This document shows, piece after piece, positions 1-7,281 of a DNA stretch of 36,803 bases. This stretch comes from JANNGZ01 sp031404155 (GTDB taxonomy: Bacteria > Pseudomonadota > Gammaproteobacteria > Burkholderiales > Burkholderiaceae_C), in contig JANNGZ010000384.1 of NCBI GenBank assembly GCA_031404155.1, forward strand, positions 1-36,803, written 5' to 3'. The position numbers and the translations under genes were made by a program. Within the stretch, counting starts at the first letter, position 1, and every line of letters begins with the position of its first letter. A model generated the notes under the pieces. That model was not told the DNA's origin and did no database searches. It saw nothing but the letters and a program-made list of their open reading frames with translations.

Positions 1-2891
1 TGAAGGAGAACCTCGACCAGCTCGAGTACCCCAAGGGCATGAGCCTGATCGCCCGCACCGCCGGCATCGGCCGCACCGCGCCCGAGCTGCAGTGGGACCT
101 GAACTACATGCTCAAGCTATGGGAGGCGATCGACGGCGCCGCCAAGGCGGGCAAGGGCGCCTACCTGATCTACCAGGAGAGCTCGCTGGTCATCCGCGCG
201 ATCCGCGACTACTTCACCAGCGATGTCGGCGAGATATTGATCGACACCGACGACATCTTCGAGCAGGCGCAGCAGTTCATGAACCATGTGATGCCGGAGA
301 CGGCGCACAAGGTCAAACGCTACCGCGACGACGCGCCGCTGTTCAGCCGCTTCCAGATCGAGCACCAGATCGAGACCGCGTTCTCGCGCACCGTGAACCT
401 GCCCGCGGGCGGCGCGATCGTGATCGACCACACCGAGGCGCTGGTGTCGATCGACGTCAACTCCGCGCGTTCCACGCGCGGCAGCGACATCGAAGAAACC
501 GCCACCCGCACCAACCTGGAAGCCGCCGACGAGATTGCGCGCCAGATGCGCCTGCGCGACCTGGGTGGCCTGCTGGTCGTCGACTTCATCGACATGGAAG
601 AGAGCAAGAACCGGCGCGAGGTGGAACAGCGCCTGCGCGACGCGCTGCGGCAAGACCGCGCGCGGGTGCAGTTCTCCTCGATCAGCAAGTTCGGCCTGCT
701 CGAACTCAGCCGGCAACGACTTCGGCCTGCGCTGAGCGAAGGCAGCCACATCACCTGCCCGCGCTGCAACGGCACCGGCCATATCCGTGATACCGAATCG
801 AGCGCGCTGCAGATCCTGCGAATGGTCCAGGAAGAGTCGATGAAGGACAACACCGCGGCGGTGCATGTCCAGGTGCCGGTCGAGGTGACCTCGTTCCTGC
901 TCAACGAGAAGCGCACCGAGATCACCAAGATCGAACTCAAGCAGCGTGTGACCGTGCTGCTGGTGCCCAACAAGCACCTGGACACGCCGAACTACAAGCT
1001 CGAGCGCCTGCGCCACGACGACCCGCGCCTGGAAGGGCTGCAGGCCAGCTACACGATGATCGAGGAACCGAGCGACGAGGTCGGCATCACCCGCCGAGAC
1101 AAGAGCGCCAAGGCCAAGCAGGAGCCGGTGATCAAGGGCGTGCTGCCCGAGACGCCCGCCCCGGTGGCCGTGCCCAAGCCCGAACGGGTGGAGCCGGCAG
1201 CCGCCAAGGCCGACAAGCCCGCAGCCCCGGCGGCTGTGACACCGCCACCCGTGGCGGCACCGGTACCCGCGAGCAGCGGCTTCTTCGGTTGGGTGAAGAA
1301 ACTGTTCGGCGGTGGCGAGACGGCGACGACGGCAACGACCGCAGTCGCTGCCGCAACCGCGCAGGCGGCGGCCAAACCGGCCGGCGCAGGCGAAGGCAAG
1401 CGCGACGAGCGCCGCGGCGGACGCGGTGGTGAACGCGGCGACCGTGGCGAGGGCCGTGGTGAAGGCCGTGGCGGTCGGCGCGATGGTGGGCGTGATGGTT
1501 CGCGCGGTCGAAGTGAAGGTCGTGGCGAAGGTCGCGGCGAAAGTCGTGCGGAAGGTCGTAATGAGGGCGCCCGCCGTGATGGCCGCGACGCGGCGCGCCG
1601 TGGCGGCGAACGCGAGGCCACCAGCACCGAGGCGCCGCTGTCCCGCGAGCCGGGCGAAGACAGCCGCAGCCCGCGTGGTGCTGAGTCGCAGCGCGGTGAG
1701 GGTCGCGGTGAAGCTCGCGGTGAAGGACGCAACGAAGCACGTGGCGAATCCCGCGGTGACGCACGCACAGAAGGCCGGCGTGGCCCGCGCCCGGAGCGTT
1801 TGGCCGACACCCCCGGCGCCGACGCTTCGACGCAACAGGCCTTTGTCGACACGCTGCCCAGCGGCGATGCCGCCGACGCCAGCGATGCAGCCGGCGGCGA
1901 AGGCCGGCGCCGTCGGCGCCGTGGCGGCCGCGGCCGCGGTCGTGACGAGGCTGGTGAAAATGGAATCGTCAGCGGCAACGCCGGCGTGCCGGACCAGCCG
2001 GCCGATGGCAGCGAGGCCAAGCCCGCCGGCGAGAACGGTGACACGCCGCGTGCCGGTGAGGCGCCACGCCGTGACCGCGAGGAGCGCCGCCCGCGCCGCG
2101 AGCGGGCGGCCGGTGCTGGCGATTCGAACCGCGACGCCGCGGGGGCCTCGGACCGCGCACCCCGGCGCGAGGGCGAAACCGGAGCCTTCGACAGCGCGCC
2201 GGCCACGTCCTTCAATCCGTCCGAGAGCGTGAGCGTCGAAGCGACCAGCGCCGCCTCCGCCGACCAGCCTTGGTGGGCCGCGCCGGTGGCGCATGGCGGG
2301 GTGCCTGCGCATGATGCGCCGGCGACCGCACCAGCATCCGCACCAGCAAGCGCACAGGTGAGCGAACATCCAAGCGCATCCTCCGCCGCCGCTTCGGCGA
2401 GCACTGCACCCGTCTTCGCCGCCGCTCGGGACACCGCGCCGCGGCCGGCGCCGGCCGCGGTGGCCGTCGCCGCCGCTGACCGGGTCGGTTCGGCTGAACA
2501 CCTGCTCGACGCTCGCAGCGAAACAGCCGCCACGGCGATGCCGGTGGCCACGCCTTCGCCGGCCGCCCGGCCGGCAGCCAGGCCGGAGCCGGAGCCCGCA
2601 GCACCGCTGGCCAAGGTCGAACCCTTCGTGCTGCCGACCGACGCGCTGGTGGCGGTGGCCACCTCCGCCGGCCTGGAGTGGGTGAACTCCGACACCGACA
2701 AGATCCGCGCGGTGCAGGAGGCGATGGCCAGCGAGCCCAAGCCGGCACATGTCCCGCGCGAGCGGCCGCCAATGGGGGTGGCCGACAGCGGCCCGCTGGT
2801 GCTGGTGGAGACGCGCAAGGACCTGGCGCAGATCAAGCTGCCGTTCGACACCCAACTCGACACCCCGCCCGGCGGGCAGCCGAACGCCTGA
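1..2891 (+). CDS. rne: Ribonuclease E, 5'-truncated by window start
   Basis: This is the endoribonuclease that starts mRNA decay and processes rRNA and tRNA precursors. The reading frame is already open at base 3, and the usual N-terminal S1 domain (roughly 170 residues) lies outside the window. The catalytic core is clear. The two metal-binding aspartates are at 453-455 (motif SIDVNSARSTRG) and 582-584 (VVDFIDM), and the zinc-link CPRC is at 756-767. After about base 1080 the protein becomes a long disordered tail. A short aromatic/basic segment, GFFGWVKKLFGG (1278-1313), may be a membrane-binding amphipathic helix (inference). It is followed by dense Arg-Gly-Glu/Asp repeats (about 1390-2150), an Ala/Pro-rich stretch, and a non-repetitive end (about 2656-2888) that looks conserved. 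The catalytic part is more like RNase E than RNase G because of the tail. The gene converges on nagZ. Confidence 0.96.
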   Translation, partial: KENLDQLEYPKGMSLIARTAGIGRTAPELQWDLNYMLKLWEAIDGAAKAGKGAYLIYQESSLVIRAIRDYFTSDVGEILIDTDDIFEQAQQFMNHVMPETAHKVKRYRDDAPLFSRFQIEHQIETAFSRTVNLPAGGAIVIDHTEALVSIDVNSARSTRGSDIEETATRTNLEAADEIARQMRLRDLGGLLVVDFIDMEESKNRREVEQRLRDALRQDRARVQFSSISKFGLLELSRQRLRPALSEGSHITCPRCNGTGHIRDTESSALQILRMVQEESMKDNTAAVHVQVPVEVTSFLLNEKRTEITKIELKQRVTVLLVPNKHLDTPNYKLERLRHDDPRLEGLQASYTMIEEPSDEVGITRRDKSAKAKQEPVIKGVLPETPAPVAVPKPERVEPAAAKADKPAAPAAVTPPPVAAPVPASSGFFGWVKKLFGGGETATTATTAVAAATAQAAAKPAGAGEGKRDERRGGRGGERGDRGEGRGEGRGGRRDGGRDGSRGRSEGRGEGRGESRAEGRNEGARRDGRDAARRGGEREATSTEAPLSREPGEDSRSPRGAESQRGEGRGEARGEGRNEARGESRGDARTEGRRGPRPERLADTPGADASTQQAFVDTLPSGDAADASDAAGGEGRRRRRRGGRGRGRDEAGENGIVSGNAGVPDQPADGSEAKPAGENGDTPRAGEAPRRDREERRPRRERAAGAGDSNRDAAGASDRAPRREGETGAFDSAPATSFNPSESVSVEATSAASADQPWWAAPVAHGGVPAHDAPATAPASAPASAQVSEHPSASSAAASASTAPVFAAARDTAPRPAPAAVAVAAADRVGSAEHLLDARSETAATAMPVATPSPAARPAARPEPEPAAPLAKVEPFVLPTDALVAVATSAGLEWVNSDTDKIRAVQEAMASEPKPAHVPRERPPMGVADSGPLVLVETRKDLAQIKLPFDTQLDTPPGGQPNA

Positions 2892-2911
2892 CCGCGCGTA
2901 CCGCTCGCCGA

Positions 2912-2945
2912 CGCCGCCCAGGCCTCAAGCCCGGGCGGCGTTTTT
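2912..2945 (+). terminator. Intrinsic terminator of rne
   Basis: An 8-bp perfect GC stem (CGCCGCCC at 2912-2919 paired with GGGCGGCG at 2933-2940, 13-base loop) is followed at once by TTTTT (2941-2945). It lies 20 bases after the rne stop codon and is oriented to end rne transcription before the convergent nagZ gene. Confidence 0.85.
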
Positions 2946-3037
2946 CATCGCAGCGCGACAGTGACCGGCAGGGGGCCACGCGATGGACAACGGCGGCTAG
3001 CCCGTCTTTCTCAATTTGCCCCTGACACTGCGGCCAA

Positions 3038-4141
3038 CTAGGGCAAACGCTCCAGCGCCCGCTGGTACGAGGCGTTGTGCATCAACTCGTCCCAGGGCAG
3101 CGGCGCGGTCTGCGGCAGCAGGTCCAGGCGGCGTTGTTCGCTGTCGGCGTCGGGGGTCCATCGGCCTTGCGATTGCGCTTGCAGCAGCCCGTCGAGCAGC
3201 GCGTCCACCGCTTCGCCGCCGTCGACACTTTGGTTGCACAGCAGCACCATGTCGCAGCCGGCGTTGAGCGCGAGAGCGGCCGCTTCGGCGTAACTCAGCT
3301 CACCGCCATCCGAATTGGGAGAAAAGCGCCGTGCGCCCTCCATGCTCAGGTCATCGCTGAAGACCGCGCCGGTGAAACCGAGTTGGCCGCGCAGGATATC
3401 CCGCAGCCAGCGCTCGGAAAATCCGGCCGGCCGAGAGTCGACTTTCGGGTAGACCACATGCGCGGGCATGACGGCGGCGAGCGAGGTCGAGAGCCACTCG
3501 TAGGGCCGCGCGTCGTCGGCGAGGATGGCCTTGAGCGAGCGGTTGTCCACCGGCACCTCGTGGTGGCTGTCGGCACGCACATAACCGTGGCCGGGATAGT
3601 GTTTGCCGCAGTTGGCCATGCCGGCGCGCAGCAGGCCGTGCATGAAGCTCTTGGCCAGCAGGCTCACCACCCGCGGGTCGCGGTGGAAGGCGCGGTCGCC
3701 GATCACGCCGCTGGGGCCGTGGTCGAGGTCGAGCACCGGCGCAAAACTCAGGTCGACACCGCAAGCGCGCAGCTCGGCGCCGAGCACATAGCCGGCCGCG
3801 GTGGCAGCGTCGGTGGCGGTCATCGCGTTGTTGCCCGGCGCGGCCACACTGCCCGCGCCGACGCGCATCCAGAGTTCGCCGAGCTGGCGCATCGGCGGCA
3901 GGTGGGTGAAGCCGTCGGTCTTGAAGCGTTGCACACGGCCGCCCTCATGGTCGACGCAGACCAGCAGGTCCGGCCGCAGCGCCTTGATCTCGGCGTTGAG
4001 CTCGGTGAGTTGCGAGCGGTTGGCCCAGTTGCGCGCGAACAGGATCAGGCCGCCGGTGAGCGGGTGTTCGATGCGGCGCCGGTCGTCGGCGTTCAACTCA
4101 GTGCCGACGATATCGAGCACCACGGGGGCGTGGGTGGTCAT
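3038..4141 (-). CDS. nagZ: Beta-N-acetylhexosaminidase NagZ
   Basis: Glycoside hydrolase family 3 enzyme of the cytoplasm that removes N-acetylglucosamine from anhydro-muropeptides during peptidoglycan recycling. The protein has 367 residues, close to the family size. Visible signatures are DHEGG (residues 64-68), the KHYPGHG loop (180-186) followed by DSHHE, which carries the catalytic histidine of the family, and SDDLSMEGA (262-270), whose first Asp (263) is the expected nucleophile. The chosen ATG (4141-4139) overlaps the acpS stop in an ATGA arrangement. The frame is open further upstream, but that extension lies inside acpS and is Arg-rich shadow sequence. It is the last gene of the long - strand run starting at lepA. 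It is not part of the E. coli rnc operon, so this is a betaproteobacterial addition. Confidence 0.95.
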   Translation of the reverse strand: MTTHAPVVLDIVGTELNADDRRRIEHPLTGGLILFARNWANRSQLTELNAEIKALRPDLLVCVDHEGGRVQRFKTDGFTHLPPMRQLGELWMRVGAGSVAAPGNNAMTATDAATAAGYVLGAELRACGVDLSFAPVLDLDHGPSGVIGDRAFHRDPRVVSLLAKSFMHGLLRAGMANCGKHYPGHGYVRADSHHEVPVDNRSLKAILADDARPYEWLSTSLAAVMPAHVVYPKVDSRPAGFSERWLRDILRGQLGFTGAVFSDDLSMEGARRFSPNSDGGELSYAEAAALALNAGCDMVLLCNQSVDGGEAVDALLDGLLQAQSQGRWTPDADSEQRRLDLLPQTAPLPWDELMHNASYQRALERLP

Positions 4142-4542
4142 GGAGCAGTGCCTTTGGTTTCCACCACCACGAAGGCGGCGGCATAGTCGGATTCGTCGCT
4201 GATGCTGACATGCGCCACCAGTTGGCGCGCGGCAAACCAGTCGGCCAGCGCGCCGTGCAACTGGATCTCGGGTTTGCCGCTGCGCGATTTCACCACCTCG
4301 CAGTGGCGCCATGTCATCGGCATGCGCATACCCAGTCCGATGGCCTTGCTGAAAGCCTCCTTGGCTGCAAAGCGTGTGGCCAGGTAGCTCAGGCCGCGCT
4401 GCGCGACACGGTCGCTGCGCTGACGGAAGACCTCCATCTCATGCGGGCCGAGCACCCTCTGCGCAAAGCGTTCACCACGCCGCTGAAGTGTCGCGGCCAT
4501 GCGGCGCAGGTCGCAGATGTCGGTGCCGATGCCGTAGATCAC
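4138..4542 (-). CDS. acpS: Holo-[acyl-carrier-protein] synthase AcpS
   Basis: Transfers 4'-phosphopantetheine from coenzyme A to the serine of acyl carrier protein (here acpP at 18760-18999), making it active for fatty-acid synthesis. At 134 residues it has the usual length. The magnesium-binding residues fall in GIGTDI (Asp8) and in FAAKEAFSKA (Glu62), and the C-terminal HVSISDE motif is present. Start ATG is at 4542-4540. Its stop overlaps the nagZ start by four bases. It is separated from upstream pdxJ by 115 bases in which no gene is seen, a wider gap than elsewhere in this cluster. Confidence 0.95.
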   Translation of the reverse strand: MIYGIGTDICDLRRMAATLQRRGERFAQRVLGPHEMEVFRQRSDRVAQRGLSYLATRFAAKEAFSKAIGLGMRMPMTWRHCEVVKSRSGKPEIQLHGALADWFAARQLVAHVSISDESDYAAAFVVVETKGTAP

Positions 4543-4657
4543 TGCGGGCCCAAGTTGTAGTGCGAGTCGAAGCGCAAGGCGACGCTCGAACGCCCAAGCG
4601 CTTTACACCCCCAGCGCGGCAGCGCCACCAAGCAGTGCATCGGCGCCGCGCCTGGTT

Positions 4658-5446
4658 TCAACGCGGCGCGAACGCGCGCTGGATGCAGCGCTGGTACTCG
4701 CGCACGGTTTCGGTGTAGCCGAGTTCGAGCGCGTCGGCGATCAAGGCGTGGCCGATCGACACCTCGCTCACCGCGGGCACCGCGCGCAGGAAATCGGCGA
4801 GGTTCACTCGGTTCAGGTCGTGGCCGGCGTTCACCCCGAGCCCGACCGCGAGCGCGGCCTCGGCGGCGGCGGTGAAACCGGCCAGCACCTCGGCCTGTGC
4901 GGCACCGCCATGTGCGTGGGCGTAGGTCTCGGTGTAGAGCTCGACACGGTCGGCGCCCAGCTCACGCGCCAGCCGCATCGCCTTCGGCAGCGGGTCCATG
5001 AACAGGCTCACCCGCACGCCGAGGGCTTGGGTTTCGGCAATCAGCGGCGCCAGGCGTTCGATGTCCGCCGGCAGGCTCCAGCCATGGTCGCTGGTGAACT
5101 GGCCTTCGCTGTCGGGCACGAAGGTGGCTTGATGAGGCTTGACCTGGCGGATGAAGTCCATCAGGTTGTGAAACGGGTTGCCCTCGATGTTGAACTCGAT
5201 CTGCAGCCAGCCCTTCAGCAGCGCGGCGAGTTCATGCACGTCCTGCGCGCGGATATGGCGCTCGTCGGGCCGCGGGTGCACCGTGATGCCTTGGGCACCG
5301 GCTTCGAGCACCAGCGTGGCCGCACGCGTCACGCTCGGCATGCCGAGGTGGCGCGTGTTGCGCAGCAGCGCCACCTTGTTCAGGTTGACCGAGAGCCGGG
5401 TGCGGCTGTCGCGGTGGGTGGCTTCGGGAGCGACGAGCGGGTTCAT
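4658..5446 (-). CDS. pdxJ: Pyridoxine 5'-phosphate synthase PdxJ
   Basis: Condenses 1-deoxyxylulose 5-phosphate with 3-amino-1-hydroxyacetone 1-phosphate to pyridoxine 5'-phosphate, the last ring-forming step of vitamin B6 synthesis. It has 262 residues. The family core starts at LSVNLNKVALLRN, so about 17 extra residues precede it. Likely active-site residues are His57 (TVHPRPDERHIR), Glu84 (QIEFNIEG) and His209 (VNAGHDLN). The region around residues 86-125 (NIEGNPFHNL to TSDHGWSL) differs from the E. coli form and matches the variant common in beta- and xanthomonad-type bacteria (recalled, not searched). The ATG at 5446-5444 overlaps the recO stop as ATGA, so translation is probably coupled to recO. 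No other Met or strong alternative start lies nearer the core. Confidence 0.95.
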   Translation of the reverse strand: MNPLVAPEATHRDSRTRLSVNLNKVALLRNTRHLGMPSVTRAATLVLEAGAQGITVHPRPDERHIRAQDVHELAALLKGWLQIEFNIEGNPFHNLMDFIRQVKPHQATFVPDSEGQFTSDHGWSLPADIERLAPLIAETQALGVRVSLFMDPLPKAMRLARELGADRVELYTETYAHAHGGAAQAEVLAGFTAAAEAALAVGLGVNAGHDLNRVNLADFLRAVPAVSEVSIGHALIADALELGYTETVREYQRCIQRAFAPR

Positions 5447-6231
5447 GTTGAGGCTGAGGAAGCAGTCAATCGCTGCACGCTTTGCATCACGTCGCGGGTG
5501 CGCAGCGTGGGCGAGCCGAGATGATATTGGAGCAGCGCCCGCAACTGCGCCTTCAGTGCCGGCAGGTGCAGCACGCAGGCGGTTTGCAGCGCGGCGAGGT
5601 CGCTCGTGTCGAGTGCGGCCTGCATCGCCTGCAACGCCACTGCGTCGAGTGCCGCATCGGGTGTGCGCGCCAGGCTGACGCCGGCTTCGGGCAGCAGGGC
5701 GTAGCGCGCGCCAGGTTCCAGCGGCGCCTGGGTGAGCGTGACGAAGCGCAGGTCAGGCAGCAGGCCGATCTCGCGCAGCAGCACCAGCTCGAAGGCGCGC
5801 AAGGCCGCCTGCGCCCGGGTGTCGTCGGCGGCGGCAAGCGCCTCTGCCATCGCCGGCAGCGTGGCCGCGTAGGTGTCGAAGAGCGCGGGATGCGGGTCGT
5901 GGCGGGCGAGCAGCTTCATCACCAGCTCGTTCAGGTAGAAGCCGCTGAACAGCGCGTCGCCACCGGGCATCGGCAGGCCGCCGGCCCATTCAGCGGCGCG
6001 CAGGTTGTGCACCTCGGCCGAGCCGTCGGCGGGCAGGCGGCCGAGCGAGACGTTCAGGCGCTGGAAAGGCAGCAGCACCGAGCGCAGTTGGGAGTACGGG
6101 CGTTTGGCGCCCTTGGCTGCCACCGCCACGCGGCCCTGCTCGCGGGTGAAGAGGTCGAGGATCAGGCTGGACTCACTCCAATCCCAGCGGTGCAGCAGGT
6201 AAGCCGAGAGGGTGCCTCCACGTCCGACCAT
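5443..6231 (-). CDS. recO: DNA repair protein RecO
   Basis: Recombination mediator that helps RecR load RecA on SSB-coated single-stranded DNA during gap repair. It has 262 residues, a normal size. The N-terminal OB-fold part reads LSAYLLHRWDWSESSLIL, and the family motif with FYLNELVMKLLARHDPHP is at about residues 97-115, followed by the helical C-terminal domain. The zinc-finger cysteines found in some RecO proteins are absent; only one Cys is visible, near residue 218. ATG start is at 6231-6229. Its stop overlaps pdxJ by four bases, as in the era-recO-pdxJ-acpS order known from enterobacteria, except that here an unknown gene sits between era and recO. Confidence 0.94.
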   Translation of the reverse strand: MVGRGGTLSAYLLHRWDWSESSLILDLFTREQGRVAVAAKGAKRPYSQLRSVLLPFQRLNVSLGRLPADGSAEVHNLRAAEWAGGLPMPGGDALFSGFYLNELVMKLLARHDPHPALFDTYAATLPAMAEALAAADDTRAQAALRAFELVLLREIGLLPDLRFVTLTQAPLEPGARYALLPEAGVSLARTPDAALDAVALQAMQAALDTSDLAALQTACVLHLPALKAQLRALLQYHLGSPTLRTRDVMQSVQRLTASSAST

Positions 6232-6283
6232 CAGGCCTCCCCGGCGTGGGCCACGGCCACGGGGCCATCACGCAGTACCGCTT

Positions 6284-7207
6284 TCACGGCTTGCGCATGG
6301 CGTCGAATGCGCCCTGGCAGTCGGCGCGTTCGCCCGGCGGCAGCGTGTCGAATGCGGCCTGCATCGCGGCCAAGGCCTTGTCGAATGCATCCGCATCGCC
6401 CCGAGCCCGGTGCACCCGCGCCAGCGCTTCATTGGCGAAAAAAACCTCGAACGGCGGCGCGGCGTTGGCCTCGCAGATCGCCAGGCATTGCAACGCATGC
6501 ACCAAACCCTGGGTGGGTGAAGCCGCGGCCACATGGCAACACGCCAGCGCGTGCTCGGCGCACTCGGCTTCGAGCCAGCTGCCGGCCACCGCCCAGTGCT
6601 CGCTGCTGGCCGCGGCGGCGTCGAGCGTGGCGGCTTTCTGTTCCGGGCTGCGCTCGGCGCGGTCGTGCAGCGCCCAGGCCATGTTGTTGGCGGTGACGGC
6701 AAGCGCGCGCTGCACCGCCTGGTCGGTGGCCGAGGTGCCGGCCGCACTCGCGCGTGCGTCGGCAAATAGCGAGCGGCAACGCGCCAGTTTCTCGCGCCCG
6801 AGGCAGGCCGCGGCGGCGGTGGCCAACGCACGCACCGCTTCTTCCGGCGAGCGCAGGCCGGCGAGTGCGGCATCGCGGCTGGCCGGGTCGCTGCGCTCGG
6901 TCATCGCCAGGCTGGCGATGCCGACCCGCAACGCGGACCCGGCAATGACGTGGCCGGCTGCCGCAGCGTGTTGGCCGAGTTGGTGAAGCAGGCCGCGGCC
7001 CTGGTCGAAGCGGCCGAGATGCTCGCCGAACACATGCACGATCAGGCGCGCGAGTGCCGCCACCTGCTCGCCGGTGCGGGGCATCACGATCGCGCCGCGC
7101 AGGCGCTCGGCGACCGCTTCGGTGTGCTCGGCGTGTTCGCTCCAGGCCAGTTCGACGAAGTCGTCGAAAACATCGCGAACGCCGGCAGCGTCATTCATCG
7201 CGCTCAT
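6284..7207 (-). CDS. Uncharacterised helical protein between era and recO
   Basis: Not recognised. The predicted protein has 307 residues, rich in Ala, Glu and Leu. It looks almost wholly alpha-helical, with repeated short helical segments reminiscent of TPR-like solenoids (for example HWAVAGSWLEAECAEHAL and ALQCLAICEANAAPPFEV). No signal peptide or membrane segment is seen and there are several scattered cysteines. The last residues (LARVHRARGDADAFDKALA) resemble a TPR helix pair. Coding character is supported by size, spacing (74 bases after era, 52 before recO) and strand agreement with the operon. The start is uncertain: ATG at 7207 has an in-frame stop directly before it, and another ATG lies at 7198; both are inside a 13-bp tandem repeat and no good ribosome-binding site is seen. 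In many relatives era is followed directly by recO, so this may be a lineage-specific insertion (recalled, not searched). Confidence 0.72.
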   Translation of the reverse strand: MSAMNDAAGVRDVFDDFVELAWSEHAEHTEAVAERLRGAIVMPRTGEQVAALARLIVHVFGEHLGRFDQGRGLLHQLGQHAAAAGHVIAGSALRVGIASLAMTERSDPASRDAALAGLRSPEEAVRALATAAAACLGREKLARCRSLFADARASAAGTSATDQAVQRALAVTANNMAWALHDRAERSPEQKAATLDAAAASSEHWAVAGSWLEAECAEHALACCHVAAASPTQGLVHALQCLAICEANAAPPFEVFFANEALARVHRARGDADAFDKALAAMQAAFDTLPPGERADCQGAFDAMRKP

Positions 7208-7256
7208 TCATCGCGCTCACTCATCACTGCCACCCATCGCTGCCACCCATCGCCGC
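7192..7256. repeat. Five-unit 13-bp tandem repeat across a gene start
   Basis: Five consecutive 13-base units are visible on the + strand: CATTCATCGCGCT twice (7192-7204, 7205-7217), CACTCATCACTGC (7218-7230), CACCCATCGCTGC (7231-7243) and CACCCATCGCCGC (7244-7256). The first two are identical and the others diverge gradually. On the - strand each unit carries an ATG, including the candidate start codons (7207, 7198) of the unknown gene between era and recO. Confidence 0.85.
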
Positions 7257-7281
7257 TCGTCAGCACAGTCGCTCCGCGCAG

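Noticed and set aside
117..2855. Very long antisense frame (912 codons) opposite rne
   Set aside because: Cys/Arg/Gly-rich shadow caused by high GC and the repeat-rich tail; the + strand has clear RNase E motifs.
4543..4657. Possible extra gene or RNA in the acpS-pdxJ gap
   Set aside because: Only 115 bases, with no convincing frame, hairpin plus T-run or promoter.
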